Below are positions 22,401-35,062 of a stretch of 64,000 nucleotides of DNA, one piece after another. Made by a program: the position numbers and the translations under genes. This DNA is from Bemisia tabaci (lineage: Eukaryota; Arthropoda; Insecta; Hemiptera; Aleyrodidae). Where the stretch lies: positions 5,208,001 to 5,272,000 of the forward strand of contig NC_092800.1 in NCBI RefSeq assembly GCF_918797505.1, written 5' to 3'. The notes beneath the pieces are model-generated. The model ran no database searches, was not told where the DNA came from, and worked only from the letters and a program-made list of their open reading frames with translations. Every line of letters starts with the position of its first letter. The stretch's first letter is position 1.

Positions 22401-24687
22401 GTAATTGTTGTCCAAAGTTTCTCTGATTTCACATGAGATGAGAAGAAAAATCGGCAAAATTTTTCAATTGGTATAGTGTCTAAGTTCTCCCAGGTAAAAA
22501 TGCAATTTGTGAGCAGAAATTTGGCAAAATTGAAGTATAGTTACCTTCTTTCAAGAGGGAAACGTGGGATTATCCATTTATCCTGACGCAGTTTTTTCAC
22601 CACTCTGAAATGCGGCATTTTGGGGGTTTTGAAACAGCTTTTTGAGGGAAAAATTGAATATATGAGTGGTTTTTTGTGATTTTTCTTCAATTGAGTTACT
22701 ACGTGTTACAATTATTGCGATAAAATATTGGCCAAACTTGTGCTTTTTAGTCACAGATTGAGCCTAAAATGAAATTTTCTCAGTCTTTTTTGGGTGCTTC
22801 CAATTATCATTCCGAGTGTATTATTTTGTGACGTTGAAACGCAGTTAAGTTGTGTCGTCTAGGTAACGACGGCCTGTGAAAAGTCGGTATAGTTGAGCTG
22901 CATGACCGCCAGGAATGAACCCCCTATACCTTTTCAGATGCAACATCAATGACGTGGTGTCGACGAAAGTTGCCACTTTTGGAAGAATTCCATTTATTAC
23001 ACTGTAATAAATAAATTTTAAAAAAAAATCACTCAGATTAAGTACTTATATAGAAAATTTCCTAGAGTTATTCAAATTTCGGATTAAGTTACCCTACGCG
23101 CGTTAGATGGCGGAAAGACATCCTTACTCACGAATGGACCTCCAATTCCTGGAGAAATTTTCATTCACTATCTGAGATTGTAAGTTTGACACTAACTCTA
23201 CATTTCCTGTATCCGCGTAGTCAAGCGAATAAAATGAAAATGCAGAAAGGGTTGTCATGTTACATACAGCAATAAACCAAACACTGCGAAACCCCTTCCG
23301 TCATTGGCGTTCGCCCGGCCCAATAACTCATGTATATCCAGATACAAATACATTGTTCCTCCGGTGTCGGTCGAAAACAAACACAGCCTGCGGATTTATA
23401 ATTACAAATCCCCTTAATAATGAATTACCCTTATCCCTTTCTCCCCGCGGGCGCGAGGGTTGCTCGGCATAAGGCGCGAAGATAAGGGTGAGTATTTTTG
23501 CGCCACCCTTTCTTCTCCTACACCGAGCGGAGGAGAATGGAAGGATCAACTCATGACGACAAGAAAACCTTCCCTTAAGTCGGAGGATTGGTTTTGAGCC
23601 CATCTACCGTGTACAAATTGTGGTTGGTCGTCTTATACTTCCTACTTTACAATTAGATTTTTTTCTCACCCTCGCGAAGGAACCCTCCCTGGCTGAGCAG
23701 GGGCTTAAGGCCTTTAATTGTGGGCTTTTCAAATTAAAAAATAATTTCGGCACTGCGATAATTTTAATTCCATTCGTCTGGAACGTGTTCTTAATGCTTC
23801 TTATTTCACTTCGCGGCGGCAATTTGTATTGTCAGGTACGTAATGGAACAGCCCTTTCCTGCTCATCGTTAGTCAGCCCAGGAGCATATTTTCAAACCCT
23901 TAAGTAAAGGGTTCTTTTTTCAATTATCACTCCCCTTGCTGCTTGAGTAGTATCATGCCGCTCAAATAATTTATCGCGCATTAAAGACTAACACACTATT
24001 AAAAATAATAATAGGCGAGTTAATCATTAGCGGAGGAAATTAAGGGTAGACACTGCAGCGGCGACTTTTTAAATTTGTACTGAATTTCTGGTGAGTGCAG
24101 CTATTTGTCACGTTTTTTGCGGCACCATTGGTTCTTTTCGGAATCCAGGAGGTTAGAATACATCAGTGGTTTCTGATAGGAAATCAGTCAACAAATCGGA
24201 AATTGGCTTCTTTTACATTAAAGGAATAGTGTTAGTAAGGAAAGTACTGGGTGTCAAAATATTGGAGGTGTACCACAACATACTAGGCTCTCGACAAAAT
24301 CGAAAAAATGAAGATAGCACACATTTCAGGGGTTATACCCTCTAGTCACTGCGCGGGATAACCTCCAGATGGCAATGCAAAGGCCCCCGTGATTAATCTG
24401 AATAATCTAAGCTCGTCTAAGGGCTATTTCCTATTGATGGCCTCAGCAGTATGGAAATTGGCCCGGTAGATCTTAAGAATGAACCGAGACAAAAAATGAA
24501 TATTTACATGCATTAAGTGGGAGATTTCATAGCCATATTTTCAAAATCTGAATAAAGAGATTTCATATAAGGACGGTCGCGTGTTGACAGCCGCAAAAAT
24601 CACAGTAATTGGCCCAGTAGGATGGTGGAACCAACTGCGACGAAATATGAAAACTTATGAGCCATAGAGAGCTCACAGCTAAAATAG

Positions 24688-24731
<44 letters not shown>

Positions 24732-25814
24732 TATAATGTCGACGCTTAATAAGCTTTTTTATGTAAGGAACATTTAAGTTGAGAGAATTAAGACAAGGGA
24801 TAACTATCTTTCTAATGACAAATTATGTCATTACTCCCAAATTGTGTAAGATCGCTGATTACTGAAAGAATAAGGAAAACCTGTCCAAACTTCAAGCGCA
24901 AAATAATAAATATATTATTGAGATGAATCGTATAAAAAAATTAACTCCAAAAGTTAATGTTTGATCGCTCATGAGATGAATGTATCATTACCAGGAGATT
25001 GTATCAGTGCAGGAAAATCCACTGTGCAGTGTGTAATCCCCTGTCGTCGCTTGACAGGATTTAGCGGCATGGCGCGGCGCGGAGCAGAACCCGGTTTCTT
25101 CGGGCGTCATGCCGGTATACTTCGTAAAACGGACGTAGGCTGATAGGATATCGGCCAAAGAAACTAAAAATAACTATACACATATACATCTTAGATTGTC
25201 AGTCTTTCCTACAACGATAGTAAGAATTATTCTTAGTATCATAACACCCGTGATACTTTTATAGGTAAATATTTTTTGTCAGAATTTGTATTCATAGATT
25301 ATCTTCATTTATTCCAATGGGAAAAAATTAATTATCTACCCTTCGAGTTACTTTTTTTTATATCTGTATTCATGCACTGCAGTAAACATTTGCTTGTTCA
25401 CCCGAAAAAAATCCTAAACGCTAGTTTAAATGAGTTTCATGTCAAGCGCAAAAAAATATGAACATGAATTTTCTTAAAGAGTGCAAATTTTAAGTATTTT
25501 TAATTTTTACGTCGCAATTTTAGTTGATTTTTTTCCCCTTTTTCTTTTTTTTGTGTGTGTGTCGCTTGTGGAGATGAAAAATCTGAAAACAGATACCAAA
25601 CTTTAACCGAGTGTCACCAACTTCATGAAGGTTTTGTGTATCTCACAAGAGATAGTTCCGCCCGATATGAGGGGTGGGCGCTGCCAGTTAAAAGATGTAA
25701 TGTAGGTTCGGCCGGAAAAAGAATAAATTTTAGTTGATGTAATCGGATTCCCGAAGAAAATCAAATCGATTCGATTGAACTATTTTTTCGAAAAAATCCT
25801 TAACACTTTATACA
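22401..25814. other. Gene-free stretch
   Basis: Mostly unique AT-rich DNA; 23280-23620 is GC-richer and has overlapping frames of 71-95 codons on both strands without domains. An A run of 35 nt lies at 24694-24728. No gene recognised. Confidence 0.5.
24694..24728. repeat. Homopolymer A, 35 nt
   Basis: Uninterrupted A run; no element body recognised beside it. Confidence 0.95.
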
Positions 25815-26045
25815 CACTGGAAGAAAAAAAACACATTGAATCTAGAGTCCAGACTCTTGAAAACATTGACAAGAAAAATTACTCCTGATTCAATCAGATT
25901 TAAGCTTAAATCAAAAGGAAATCCGCTCAAATTAAAAGGATTGGTTCTTGATTTAAGCTTCAATCTAATCGAATCAAGAGTATTTTTTCTTGTCGATGTT
26001 TTTAAGAGTCTGGACTCTAGATCCAATGTGGTTTTTTTTCCAGAG
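25815..26045. repeat. Fold-back MITE family C, copy 1
   Basis: Ends CACTGGAAGAAAAAAAACAC and the inverse. Arms carry ATCTAGAGTCCAGACTCTTG-type sequence and a second inverted pair, GATTTAAGCTTAAATC. Almost the whole length is self-complementary. Open frames cross it on both strands (25836-26048 plus, 25808-26128 minus). Other copies: 52663, 54973, 56207. Confidence 0.9.
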
Positions 26046-27145
26046 TAGTGTCCAGCTATGCGCCTGAGTGAGCATTCACCCTCCAAAACATCACCTGATT
26101 CGACAAATACGCCTTTGATTCCATCCATTCAAAGGTACCAGAGCCATCCACCGAGCCTTAGGCCCGCTCCGCCGACTGCGGAGGCGTAGGCTAGTGTTAC
26201 AATGAGGATGGTCGCGGACAGCGTTGCCAGATCTCACTCCAAAACCACACCCAAACACTCCAGAACCCGCGTTTTCCCGACCAGTCCGACACCTCAGTCG
26301 CGAGGCATATCCACAATGTCAAAAGTAAGCTGTCGCGGGCAGGATTTATCACTGGTTTCATTTACAACGATGAAATAGAACTTCTACGGACGGACGGACC
26401 GTCCAGATTAAAACCACGGCCCCCCTCCAGCCCCCGATGCCCCCTCTCGCCCCCCGACGCCATTTCGACGGGGGGCATTGCGAATGATATATGATGTGCT
26501 GCTCATATCAGAAACCAATATGATTACAGCAAAACAACGCTTGCACATAAATTATGCCTCTTAGGTTTGTCGCCGCGGCGTTCGAGATCGATTCGAGAAC
26601 GGGGAGCATTTTCTTCAGGTGCGCTCGTTCCATACTCGGCAAGACAACAGTAAGTCCACTCTACATGAGCCTTAGATGTATATGATCACGTACCAACTGC
26701 GGCTCAAGTTGAATGACACTTACTGCTGTTTTCCATAGTATTGTAGACATAGTCTTGGGAGAAACTAAGAGACGGTATAGAAACGAGCGTATCTGATCCT
26801 AATGGGTGTGACGCGCTAGACAGGGGTCGATTCGGCCGTTCGATATACTGGAATCGTCGCATCTACTATACCAGCGCATGTTACCTGTCACTTTTCTCGC
26901 GGTTTTTCCCCTCTCCCCGCCCCTCGAAGTGGATGTTCCGCCATTTTCTTGTTCATCCGTCCCTCTTATAGACTTGTCTCGAGATGCAACAAGTGGAATT
27001 ACTTTGCCATTACAAGTGCGTTGTTGGTATCGGCTCAAATTAGGCGCGAGAAAAATTGTATTGTACCAGCCTTTATGCTCGGATCGCCATTAATCCACGC
27101 TTTTTTCTCCGGTCGTCGACGTGAGAGCTAGGGCGGGTTCCTTCC
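26046..27145. other. GC-richer unique stretch
   Basis: Contains a CGGACGGACGG tract (26388-26400), a C-rich/G-rich segment (26410-26480) and short GC hairpins (26170-26190). No exon is convincing. Confidence 0.5.
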
Positions 27146-27419
27146 TGCGGGGCGATTATTGAAACTGATAGACAAAGCGATAGACAAATATGACATAGGG
27201 GGTATAAAGCAATTCTATTGGTTGAAATGGGTGGTTCTCATCGACCAAGGGGGAAAATGATAGACTAACTGTCGGGTTTCTCGTGGGTTGCCGTTACTTA
27301 GTCGATTACCTACCTCCTTTGTCCATTGCAACAACCCGTTTCCACCAATAGGATCCCTCCAAATCCCTTTTGTCGTCTTTGTCTATCGCTTTATCTATCA
27401 GTTTCAATAATCGGTCCGC
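27146..27419. repeat. MITE family J, copy 3
   Basis: Left GCGGGGCGATTATTGAAACT then GATAGACAAAGCGATAGAC; right GTTTCAATAATCGGTCCGC. The interior keeps TTCTCGTGGGTTGCCGTTAC and TCTATTGGTTGAAATGGG. Confidence 0.85.
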
Positions 27420-27789
27420 TGGCGACTAGAGTGGTTTCGCAAGGACGTCGTTTCATCCAACGATCTTTTGAGGGGGAAGGGGGTTGTTTCAAAACGTAAA
27501 AAACTGCTTGAGAGGGCAAAATTGTTCAAATTTGAAATAACCTTCAAAGAACATACATACATACATACGAGTCGCTGTTATAGCGCTCTTTGGCGCTTTG
27601 CGACACCTAATCGCCACAAAGCTCGGTCTTCCCACAGGTTATCAGGGAGTTGACACTCCCTCATCTCACTTAACACCCCCTGTCGCCAACCTCTCACTGG
27701 GCGTCCCCTACGCCTCCTCCCAGGAGGCGTAGAAACCTTCAAAGAACATTCACTTTAAAATTTAGGGGAAGGATCCCCCTGTGCTCTTA

Positions 27790-27880
27790 AATCGTTGTTT
27801 TCCGCGCGTATTTTCATTCCGATGTTGCTAAATTGACTCGAACAATTCAATTTTTTACGAGAATAAACCTGCAAAATTTT
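27790..27880. repeat. MITE family P fragment
   Basis: CGTTGTTTTCCGCG, CATTCCGATGTTGCTAAATT and GAATAAACCTGCAAAATTTT resemble the family P end; no right end is seen before the tandem duplication at 27897. Confidence 0.45.
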
Positions 27881-27896
27881 CGTCAAAAATGTGAGT

Positions 27897-28393
27897 GATT
27901 TTTACGTGGGATGAAAGAAAACATCTGTGAAATTTTCAGCTAGAAATTCTCGAAATTCTCCTGAGAACGATGTAATCAGTGACAAGTTTAATCAAATTAT
28001 CCCTGATTTTTATAAATAACGTCAAAAATGTATATAAACCACGACAACCCTTCATGATGTCTTCTAAAAATAACTAACTAACTAACTAACTAACTAACTT
28101 CTCAAAGAGCTCGGCGGGTAAAATTTTCATGATATTTAAATGATAATGATAATGATTTTTACGTGGGATGAAAGAAAACATTTGTGAAATTTTCAGCTAG
28201 AAATTCTCGAAATTCTCCTGGTAACGATGCAATTAGTGACAAGTTTAATCAAATTATCCCTAATTTTTATAAATAACGTCAAAAATGTATATAAACCACG
28301 AGAACCCTTCATGAAGCCTTCTAAAAATAACTAACTTACTAACTAACTTCTCGAAGAGCTCGGCGGGTAAAATTTTCATGATATTTAAATAGT
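27897..28393. repeat. Tandem duplication, 257-bp unit, with CTAA microsatellite
   Basis: GATTTTTACGTGGGATGAAA starts both units (27897 and 28154). They are nearly identical over about 240 bp through GCTCGGCGGGTAAAATTTTC and ATGATATTTAAAT. Unit 1 has a longer CTAA run (28073-28099) than unit 2, which has an interrupted one. A recent local duplication. Confidence 0.93.
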
Positions 28394-28827
28394 GCGAACG
28401 CCGATACTTAGTGTTATAATCCGCGCATAAATATTACCTCAAACAAAATTAGAAGACTGGAAATTATGAGTAATGTTGAAAGTTCTCAGCAAATTTCGCG
28501 GAATAAGTTGAACTTTTCGCAAGATAAATAGGTTATGTATGACTCGGGGAGCTGCAAAATAAATCGTTTCTTTGGATTAAGGGCTGCAGCGTTGAGGCGG
28601 GCCGGGCGGGCGAGCTGCGCATCCAGAAACTTGAATCGAAGCGCTCCCGGTGCGAGGAAAACTTATTCATGATGCGCCGCGTGAAATATTCTCTGTCGAC
28701 GGTTTGTTTAAACCATTGTTATTTACGCACGCAAGTACAGGAGAACGAGTGTTGCAAAAAAGGCTTAAATAATTTCAACTTCCCTTTCGGTGTTCCATGC
28801 ACGGTCTCCGGGTCTCGAATCAGGAAA
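28394..28827. other. Gene-free stretch
   Basis: Unique DNA, GC-richer at 28570-28680. No gene recognised. Confidence 0.5.
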
Positions 28828-28956
28828 AATTGGACGTATTTCTGCCAAATGGAACTATGTGCATTATGACATAAGCCTTGTTATTCATGAATTCTCGTGG
28901 GCCCAGGGCCCATGTCTTGATACAGATAGTTCCGTTTGGCAGAAATACGTCCAATT
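28828..28956. repeat. Small MITE R (129 bp)
   Basis: AATTGGACGTATTTCTGCCA at the left and its inverse TGGCAGAAATACGTCCAATT at the right, with about 30-bp arms. The centre contains GGGCCCAGGGCCC. Confidence 0.85.
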
Positions 28957-29030
28957 GTCTTACCCAGTTGACGAAGATATTCGAGATATAGGATCCGAAC
29001 CATAATCGGAATATGAATTTGTTGCCTTCC

Positions 29031-29131
29031 TGACATAAGGGCGTAACTACACTTCGCGGTGAACCCTGTTGTCCATATAACTCAATGCTTTCTCGGGCCC
29101 ATCTCTGAGTGTAAATACGCCCTTTTGCTAG
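29031..29131. repeat. MITE family O, copy 1
   Basis: GACATAAGGGCGTAACTAC at the left and TAAATACGCCCTTTTG at the right. The inner block GTGAACCCTGTTGTCC is shared with the copy at 44994. Confidence 0.65.
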
Positions 29132-29271
29132 CCAAGCGACGGATTTAAAACGATTAAAGCAGTATGGATTTCTCCGAAATTTTACTTAAAAACACGCTCG
29201 GATTTATATGCCTTTTCATATAAATTCTGATTGTTTTCCTTCTTTTATAAAGATATCAATCGAAAAGTAAA

Positions 29272-29413
29272 GATGTTATTAGCGCAACGTCACCGAAAAA
29301 CACTCATTTAGATTTATTCTCATTGGTAGCAAGAGGTAATATTCTTATTATTGTTTGGATCCCATTCGATATAAAGGAGAATCCCTATGGTGACGTCACC
29401 GCTAATAGCGTCT
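29272..29413. repeat. Possible inverted-repeat element Q
   Basis: ATGTTATTAGCGCAACGTCACC at 29272-29293 mirrors GGTGACGTCACCGCTAATAG near 29389-29408. Imperfect, single copy in this window. Contains TGACGTCA at 29391-29398. Confidence 0.35.
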
Positions 29414-29561
29414 ATGGCGGGTGAATGAGTGAAATAATTTTTCTAATTTTATAATATTTATTTTAAAATAAAATGAAAAAATCTTTACACTGGTTTCTTC
29501 CAATGTTTTACCCACACCACCTTGTAACGCACTCGTTGCGCATGCCCAATTCACCCCTACA

Positions 29562-29563
<2 letters not shown>

Positions 29564-29595
<32 letters not shown>
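29564..29595. repeat. Homopolymer T, 32 nt
   Basis: Uninterrupted T run. Confidence 0.95.
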
Positions 29596-29599
<4 letters not shown>

Positions 29600-31136
29600 A
29601 GGAAAGGGAAGGATATGGGGAGAATTTTATAGGGAGGGAAGAATTGAGGTGCAGATTTTAACTTAACGCAACTTACATCTAATTAGTTCCTCGTGATCCA
29701 TCGCATAAGAGTCGCAGGAAAGTAGCGATCACCGGAAATTTGCAAGTCTTAGCTGAATAAATAGAAAATAATAGATTTCAGAAATGAAAGAACAAGATTA
29801 AAGTACTGATTATTTTGCCGTAATCAATGTTTTCCTCCGTAAAACATGGTAGTAACAAATAAACTCATGAGAGCGTGCCGTGAAATTCATGATCTTAGTT
29901 GGGTTTAGACCGGACAGGCAACTAAACTAACTCTGTGACAAAGCGTAGAGTATCACATAAAATGAAGGCGCTTCCAGCCGAGATCATGCTCTTGAGGGCC
30001 TTAACCCATCAGACCTGATTCGCATCATTGCGATTTATCGAAAAAACATGTGAACCGCTTGCTAATCGCCTACATGAGCAATTAAAGACACCCCTTTCGT
30101 CGCATTAGACAACGCATTGACGACCCGCCCGACCTCAGTGTTTTACAAATTGTATTACCACTCCTTTAACTTCTTTTTTTTAAAGAAACAATTTGTGTAA
30201 AAAAATCTTTCCACGACAGGGAAGCTCGGCTTTTCCGCACGATCTCAAAAGTCGCACCACGAGGAAAAAGCGGACAATGGCCGATTTCAAGTAGTTGGCA
30301 AGTTATCATATTAGATGACCGACGCTTTTAGCAGGACCCGACATTAGAGTCGAGCGACGTCGCTGGTTACAAAAAGGCCTAATTCCATTTTGTTTGAACC
30401 ACACAGAGCATGGAGAAGAACGAACGAAAGGGCTCATCTAAAAATGCAGTTATGCTCTTTCGTCGGCGGAGCGGCGAAGTGAGCATCATCAAGCAGAAGC
30501 CAAATGAACTGTGAAATAAATAAACACACGAGGAGATAAATAACCGTAGTCGCTTGTAGATAGAAATTTATGGGGCGCTGGCCCATAGACACCATAGAAA
30601 TTGTCCATGGCGAAGAAAGCACGTCTGTCGCCGGAGTTCCTTACATTTTTCATTCCTCGGATAGAAAAACAACATTTATATAGTAAAAAGAAATACAATA
30701 TTATACTCTCGCTTGAAAAGTTCCAGCGAAACTTCCCCCACTGAATACAAAACCCTTCCGCCTCGCCCACGAAGCTGGCGAAGGGATGGTCCAACTTTAC
30801 ATCATCCCTTAATGCTATCTCATTTCAAACTTTAATCCATAAATTATTCGCTTCTCTCTTGCGCTCCTTCCGCTGTTTTTCTTTTCTGCTTTGCATTATT
30901 TCCCTCTTGCAACCTTCCTTGAGCTTTTTTTCTCCACGTCGTCTCCCTATCGGTCCTCCTTCTCGCTTCGTCTATTTTTCCTCCTTTTTTTTCTTTGTCT
31001 TTTTTAGCGATTTTTTTCTCATAATGTACGAACAATCCTCGAAACGTGGCGCGATTAAAACTCAGTTTCTGTCATTGTAACTTATCCTTACATTCATAAT
31101 CTTGAATGAATCTACCCTCGTATCTGCATTGAAGAA
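29596..31136. other. Gene-free stretch
   Basis: Unique DNA; pyrimidine-rich at 30850-31020. Frames of 60-101 codons show no domains. Confidence 0.5.
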
Positions 31137-31298
31137 AGCGGCGTGGCATACTTTGCGATATATCGATTAATTTGTGATTTAAAACCATGGAAAAGAATCG
31201 AAAAACAGGATATTTGCAACGAACACCTTAATAATTGATCCTCTCCCATAGCTTCAATGGGAAAACATCGATAATCGATCATTCTCCCTTCGCCACTG
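31137..31298. repeat. hAT-type MITE family K, copy 4
   Basis: AGCGGCGTGGCATACTTTGC at the left; CATTCTCCCTTCGCCACTG at the right. Interior TTGCAACGAACACCTTAATA and ATCGATAATCGATCATTC. No clear octamer duplication. Confidence 0.85.
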
Positions 31299-31447
31299 CT
31301 ATATTGAGGATTGATTGCTAGGATGGAATTCTGCGATTCTCGCTTCAAAATCATTTCAGATTTTAATCAAGTATTCTTGAAAAAGCAAATAAAAATAAAG
31401 AGATAACCAATATTGTGCAAGGTGCGAGGTGCAAGTGGTCGCAGGAT

Positions 31448-31795
31448 CTATCGAATATCGTTACGACTACAGAAAGGATTTTGGATGAAATACTCGTCCT
31501 AAGGATATCGAAAATTCATGTATACTGTAGTACTTATCAGTGACGTGGCGTGAATGATCGATTATCGATATTTCTCCATTTGAAGCTATGGTAAAGAATC
31601 GATTATTAAGATGATCGTTGCGAACATCCTGTTTATCGCTCATCTCCCATAAGTTTCAATGCGGCAGATCATTCGATCCATCGCAAAGCAAGCCACGCCA
31701 CCGATACGTACTATAATATACATAAATTGGCGATATTTTTAGTCCGAATATTTCATCCAAAATTCTTTCCGCAGCTGTATCGATATTCGATAATA
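31448..31795. repeat. Palindromic element S with a family K MITE in its loop
   Basis: The left arm (ATCGAATATCGTTACGACTA, GGATTTTGGATGAAATACTC, ATGTATACTGTAGTACTT) is mirrored at 31704-31795 (inverse of GAATTTTGGATGAAATATTC and so on). Arms are about 80 bp with some divergence. The family K element 31538-31703 occupies the turn. Confidence 0.75.
31538..31703. repeat. hAT-type MITE family K, copy 5
   Basis: CAGTGACGTGGCGTGAATG at the left and GCAAGCCACGCCACCG at the right. Interior GAAGCTATGGTAAAGAATCG and GATGATCGTTGCGAACATCC. Its flanks GTACTTAT and ATACGTAC mirror each other rather than repeat, as expected if it entered the centre of a palindrome. Confidence 0.88.
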
Positions 31796-32035
31796 TTGCA
31801 AAAATGGGATTAAAATGGGAAGGCAATAATAAGAAACCACGAAAATCAGCACTGACGGATGGATATCTTAAAGACCAGCAACTATTCGAACGCGACTGTC
31901 ACGATGTTGCATATAGAGAGTTGAAGGCGATTTTTGCCTTCAGGCCAAAAAAGAATCCTGTCAGCGGGAGCTTTGGGAAAAAAATCAGCGTTTTTTTACA
32001 ATGAACATTCAGAGGCCAAGCTCAAATTGCAGACG

Positions 32036-32289
32036 AATTGGACGGAGTTAAACAGAAAGGAACCAAGCCACATCGGGATCGAACCGAGAATAAAAGGTTT
32101 AAAGTTTGGCTCCTGCATAAGACTCAATGTAAAAGATAAACTTCAAGTTCAATTTTTGCAAAATTTGCTCCAACAAAAACTTTGAATTTTTGGCGATAGA
32201 TAGTAGAGCAGTGGTTGAGTTCCAAACCACTCATAACTCAATTTTTTCCAAAATGTGGGTTGGCTCCTTTCTGCTTAACTCAGTCCAAT
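32036..32289. repeat. MITE family A, copy 4
   Basis: AATTGGACGGAGTTAAACAG then AAAGGAACCAAGCCACATC at the left; CTCCTTTCTGCTTAACTCAG then TCCAATT at the right. The interior is diverged from the other copies. Confidence 0.75.
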
Positions 32290-32375
32290 TGAGGTTAGTT
32301 CAATTTGTCCATACTTATGTTTAAAATTGTCATAAATCTCCCTAAATAACAATGTAAAGTATATGGAGATTCTCG

Positions 32376-32379
<4 letters not shown>

Positions 32380-32422
<43 letters not shown>
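32380..32422. repeat. Homopolymer T, 43 nt
   Basis: Uninterrupted T run. Confidence 0.95.
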
Positions 32423-32425
<3 letters not shown>

Positions 32426-33759
32426 CATTATTCGCCTTCTGATGCTAAAATATGTTTCAAATTGAAACTTATTTCAACTTGAAAACTTATAAAATAGTGA
32501 CAGGCAATGTGAGGTAAATAAAATTCGTGCCCGTGGTGTATTTACTTCTGTGCGAGGCCGTAGAGCATCTTTGAAGCAAAAACTTAAAAGTTCCTCATAA
32601 ATCTACGCAACAGAGCACACGCTGCCTATAATAAATCAAAAATAAAAACAAAAAGGGAGCAAAGATGGGCACGAAATCTTTTCTTGTTCGAATAGGCTAG
32701 GGGGTCGTCAGAGATCAAGAGGTAGCATTGCTAAATTTGGTGTAAAAATCAGTTCATTTTATACGCTTTTTCTATGAAAATCGCTGATAATTCTTCCGAA
32801 ACGGCCAACGCGGTGCGGAGGGTTGATTACAAGGGAGACTTCGTGCTCGAAACCATTTTGGCAGGCAGCGTGGTAGCGGCGCGAAGGAACAAGTGTTTGT
32901 GACTGAAATGTATGGAACAGGAAGTTTTAGGGGGGGAGGGGGCGTTTTAAGGGGGGTGCGGCCGTGAGGAGGATATTTTGGAGAGGGATGGGGTGGGAGA
33001 TTTGGTGAGGGTTATGTGCTGAAATCCAGAAGTGGATTGGGGGAGGAAAAATGAGTCTCCCAAGATACGATGAGAGGAAGAGGGACGCGAGATTTATCGC
33101 TGGAAAAATTGTATTTAGCGAGGAAAGGAGAAAAATATGACAAAAATAAAAACACTCTCTTAGAAATATGACCAAACGTTTAAAATCATATAATTCAAGG
33201 ATGGACGGTTGGACGCGGGTAACTGGAAGACCATTATCGATTGAGTTTCCGGGCCCGATGTCTCGGTCTGGGGAGAAATTTAGAGGATGAAGATGCACTT
33301 CAGTCAACCGAAAAATAACTTCCCTAATTTTTGACATCAAATTACTCTGGAACATCGTTAGTCATCATAACCCCAAAGAAAGTATTGCTAAAGGTCTAAC
33401 AGTCTTTACTTGGATTTGGATTGTATTTGATACATCAAACAGGTGAGCTTGTATCTACATCGATTCGTTCAACAAGCTTCAAAAGTCAATTGAACGATTC
33501 GAGGGAACGGGTTTGTTTCGATAGATTTTTGATCCTGATGAATGAGTGAATGAAATTGTTAGGAATTTCCTTATTTTGGCTTTTCCAACGTAAATCCTAG
33601 AATTTTTGTTGGAGGTTTTTGTTGGTTGTTTGGTTCATATGTTCTATTGCTTTGAACCAAATTATATATATATCAAACCACCATCGAATATGATCCATTG
33701 TAGATTTATTACGACAACCCCAGTAGACTCGTGTGTGTGTGTGAGTAGCAATGACAACA
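32423..33759. other. Gene-free stretch
   Basis: The 142-codon minus-strand frame at 32927-33355 begins in a pyrimidine/purine-skewed segment and has no recognisable domain; I do not call it. The rest is unique AT-rich DNA. Confidence 0.5.
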
Positions 33760-34010
33760 CTGCCGTTCTAAGGAAGAACGCCGTATAAACATTCGAGAGT
33801 TGGAAAATTTCCCCGAATAAAACATGCATTTTTTAGGAAATTTATGCATATTTTTCCTTGAAATTTTCAGATATTTACATTAAATTAAGAACAAAATCTC
33901 CTGAAAATCGGAGAAGATGCATTCACAAATTTCCCTGAAAATTTGTGATTTGTCGAGAGAAATTTGACAACGCCTGATGGCTTATAAGGCGTTCATCTTT
34001 AGCACGGCAG
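33760..34010. repeat. MITE family B, copy 3 (251 bp, duplication AACA)
   Basis: CTGCCGTTCTAAGGAAGAAC at the left; CGTTCATCTTTAGCACGGCA at the right. AACA flanks at 33756-33759 and 34011-34014. The third independent 4-bp duplication for this family. Confidence 0.88.
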
Positions 34011-34681
34011 AACAGCCAATGAGTTATATTTCATAAATGTTTTTGCCTGTATACCGACTATGTGTGAATAGAAATTTCAGGAGTTCAGAAAGATAAAATT
34101 CAACTCGGAGAAAGGAAGAAGAAAAGCAAGACTATTCGTAACGAGAAAGAGGTTCGAGAGCGAAAAAAGGTGGAGGTGACGGAGTCTTCGGAGTGGGGCG
34201 CAATGCAAGTTGCAAGATGAAAGTGAAACAGCCAGACGGTAATTAGGTGTTTTAAAAACCAGACGTCTTTATTGGGCTAGCCCTCCCGACGCAAGAATTG
34301 TAATGCACGTCGAGTGTTTAACGCAGTGTGACCCAATTACCGCACTCAATTCGCTACCACTGACGACCTTCCTTTCACGTTTTTCGCCCTGTTTTTTTTC
34401 TTTTTCTTCTTTTCAGGAGGGTGGGGGAGGTTGAAAGAAACTCTCCTTCTGTGCGAAGTTTCATGAACTGGAGAGGTTCGGAAGGGATGATCTGAAAACG
34501 AATACTCACGTCAATCGTTAAACTGCTAACGTGTTTGTATCAGGAAACCCTTTTCGGCTAATTATTAAAGTAAAATTTGTGAGGGGAAAAATTTAAGGAA
34601 AAAAATGTTAACATCTCTTAAAATATCATTGTGGTTTTTTGACATACTTTAAAAAAAATTACTGTTGAAAAACTGGACATT
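34011..34681. other. Gene-free stretch
   Basis: Unique; purine-rich at 34100-34200. No gene recognised. Confidence 0.5.
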
Positions 34682-34801
34682 ATTTTGCAAAAAGGAACCA
34701 CTATTTCGGGCTCATTTTAGAAACAACATATATACGATTGGTTTCTCCATGCAGGAAGGTGCTTTTATGGAAGAACCGGAGATAGTGGTTCCTTATTGCA
34801 A
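34682..34801. repeat. MITE family M2, intact copy
   Basis: TTTTGCAAAAAGGAACCACT at the left; AGTGGTTCCTTATTGCAAAA at the right, about 120 bp. It is the reference for the split copy at 10487-10850. Confidence 0.8.
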
Positions 34802-34941
34802 AATCTAATCCAACTACAGTTGATATTTTGAGAGATCTTGTTACACTTGTTTACTAAAATTTTACAACTAGTAAATTTTACTTCAAAAAATACCCAAATA
34901 AAGTTTCTTGAAACGGGCATTGTCTTTTTGAACTTTAAAAG

Positions 34942-34967
34942 TTTTTTTTTTTTTTTTTTTTTTTTTT
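34942..34967. repeat. Homopolymer T, 26 nt
   Basis: Uninterrupted T run. Confidence 0.95.
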
Positions 34968-35062
34968 AAACAGTCGTTGCTGTGTTAGGATATCTCTGTT
35001 TAACGCATGGAGAAATCAGAGAACGAAAAAGGTGTGTTGTGCAATATGTCTGTCTTAGATGA

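Noticed and set aside
28073..28340. CRISPR-like spaced repeats
   Set aside because: It is a CTAA microsatellite inside two large tandem units; no repeat-spacer pattern.
32927..33355. 142-codon minus-strand frame
   Set aside because: Base-skewed region, no domain, no splice or promoter context.
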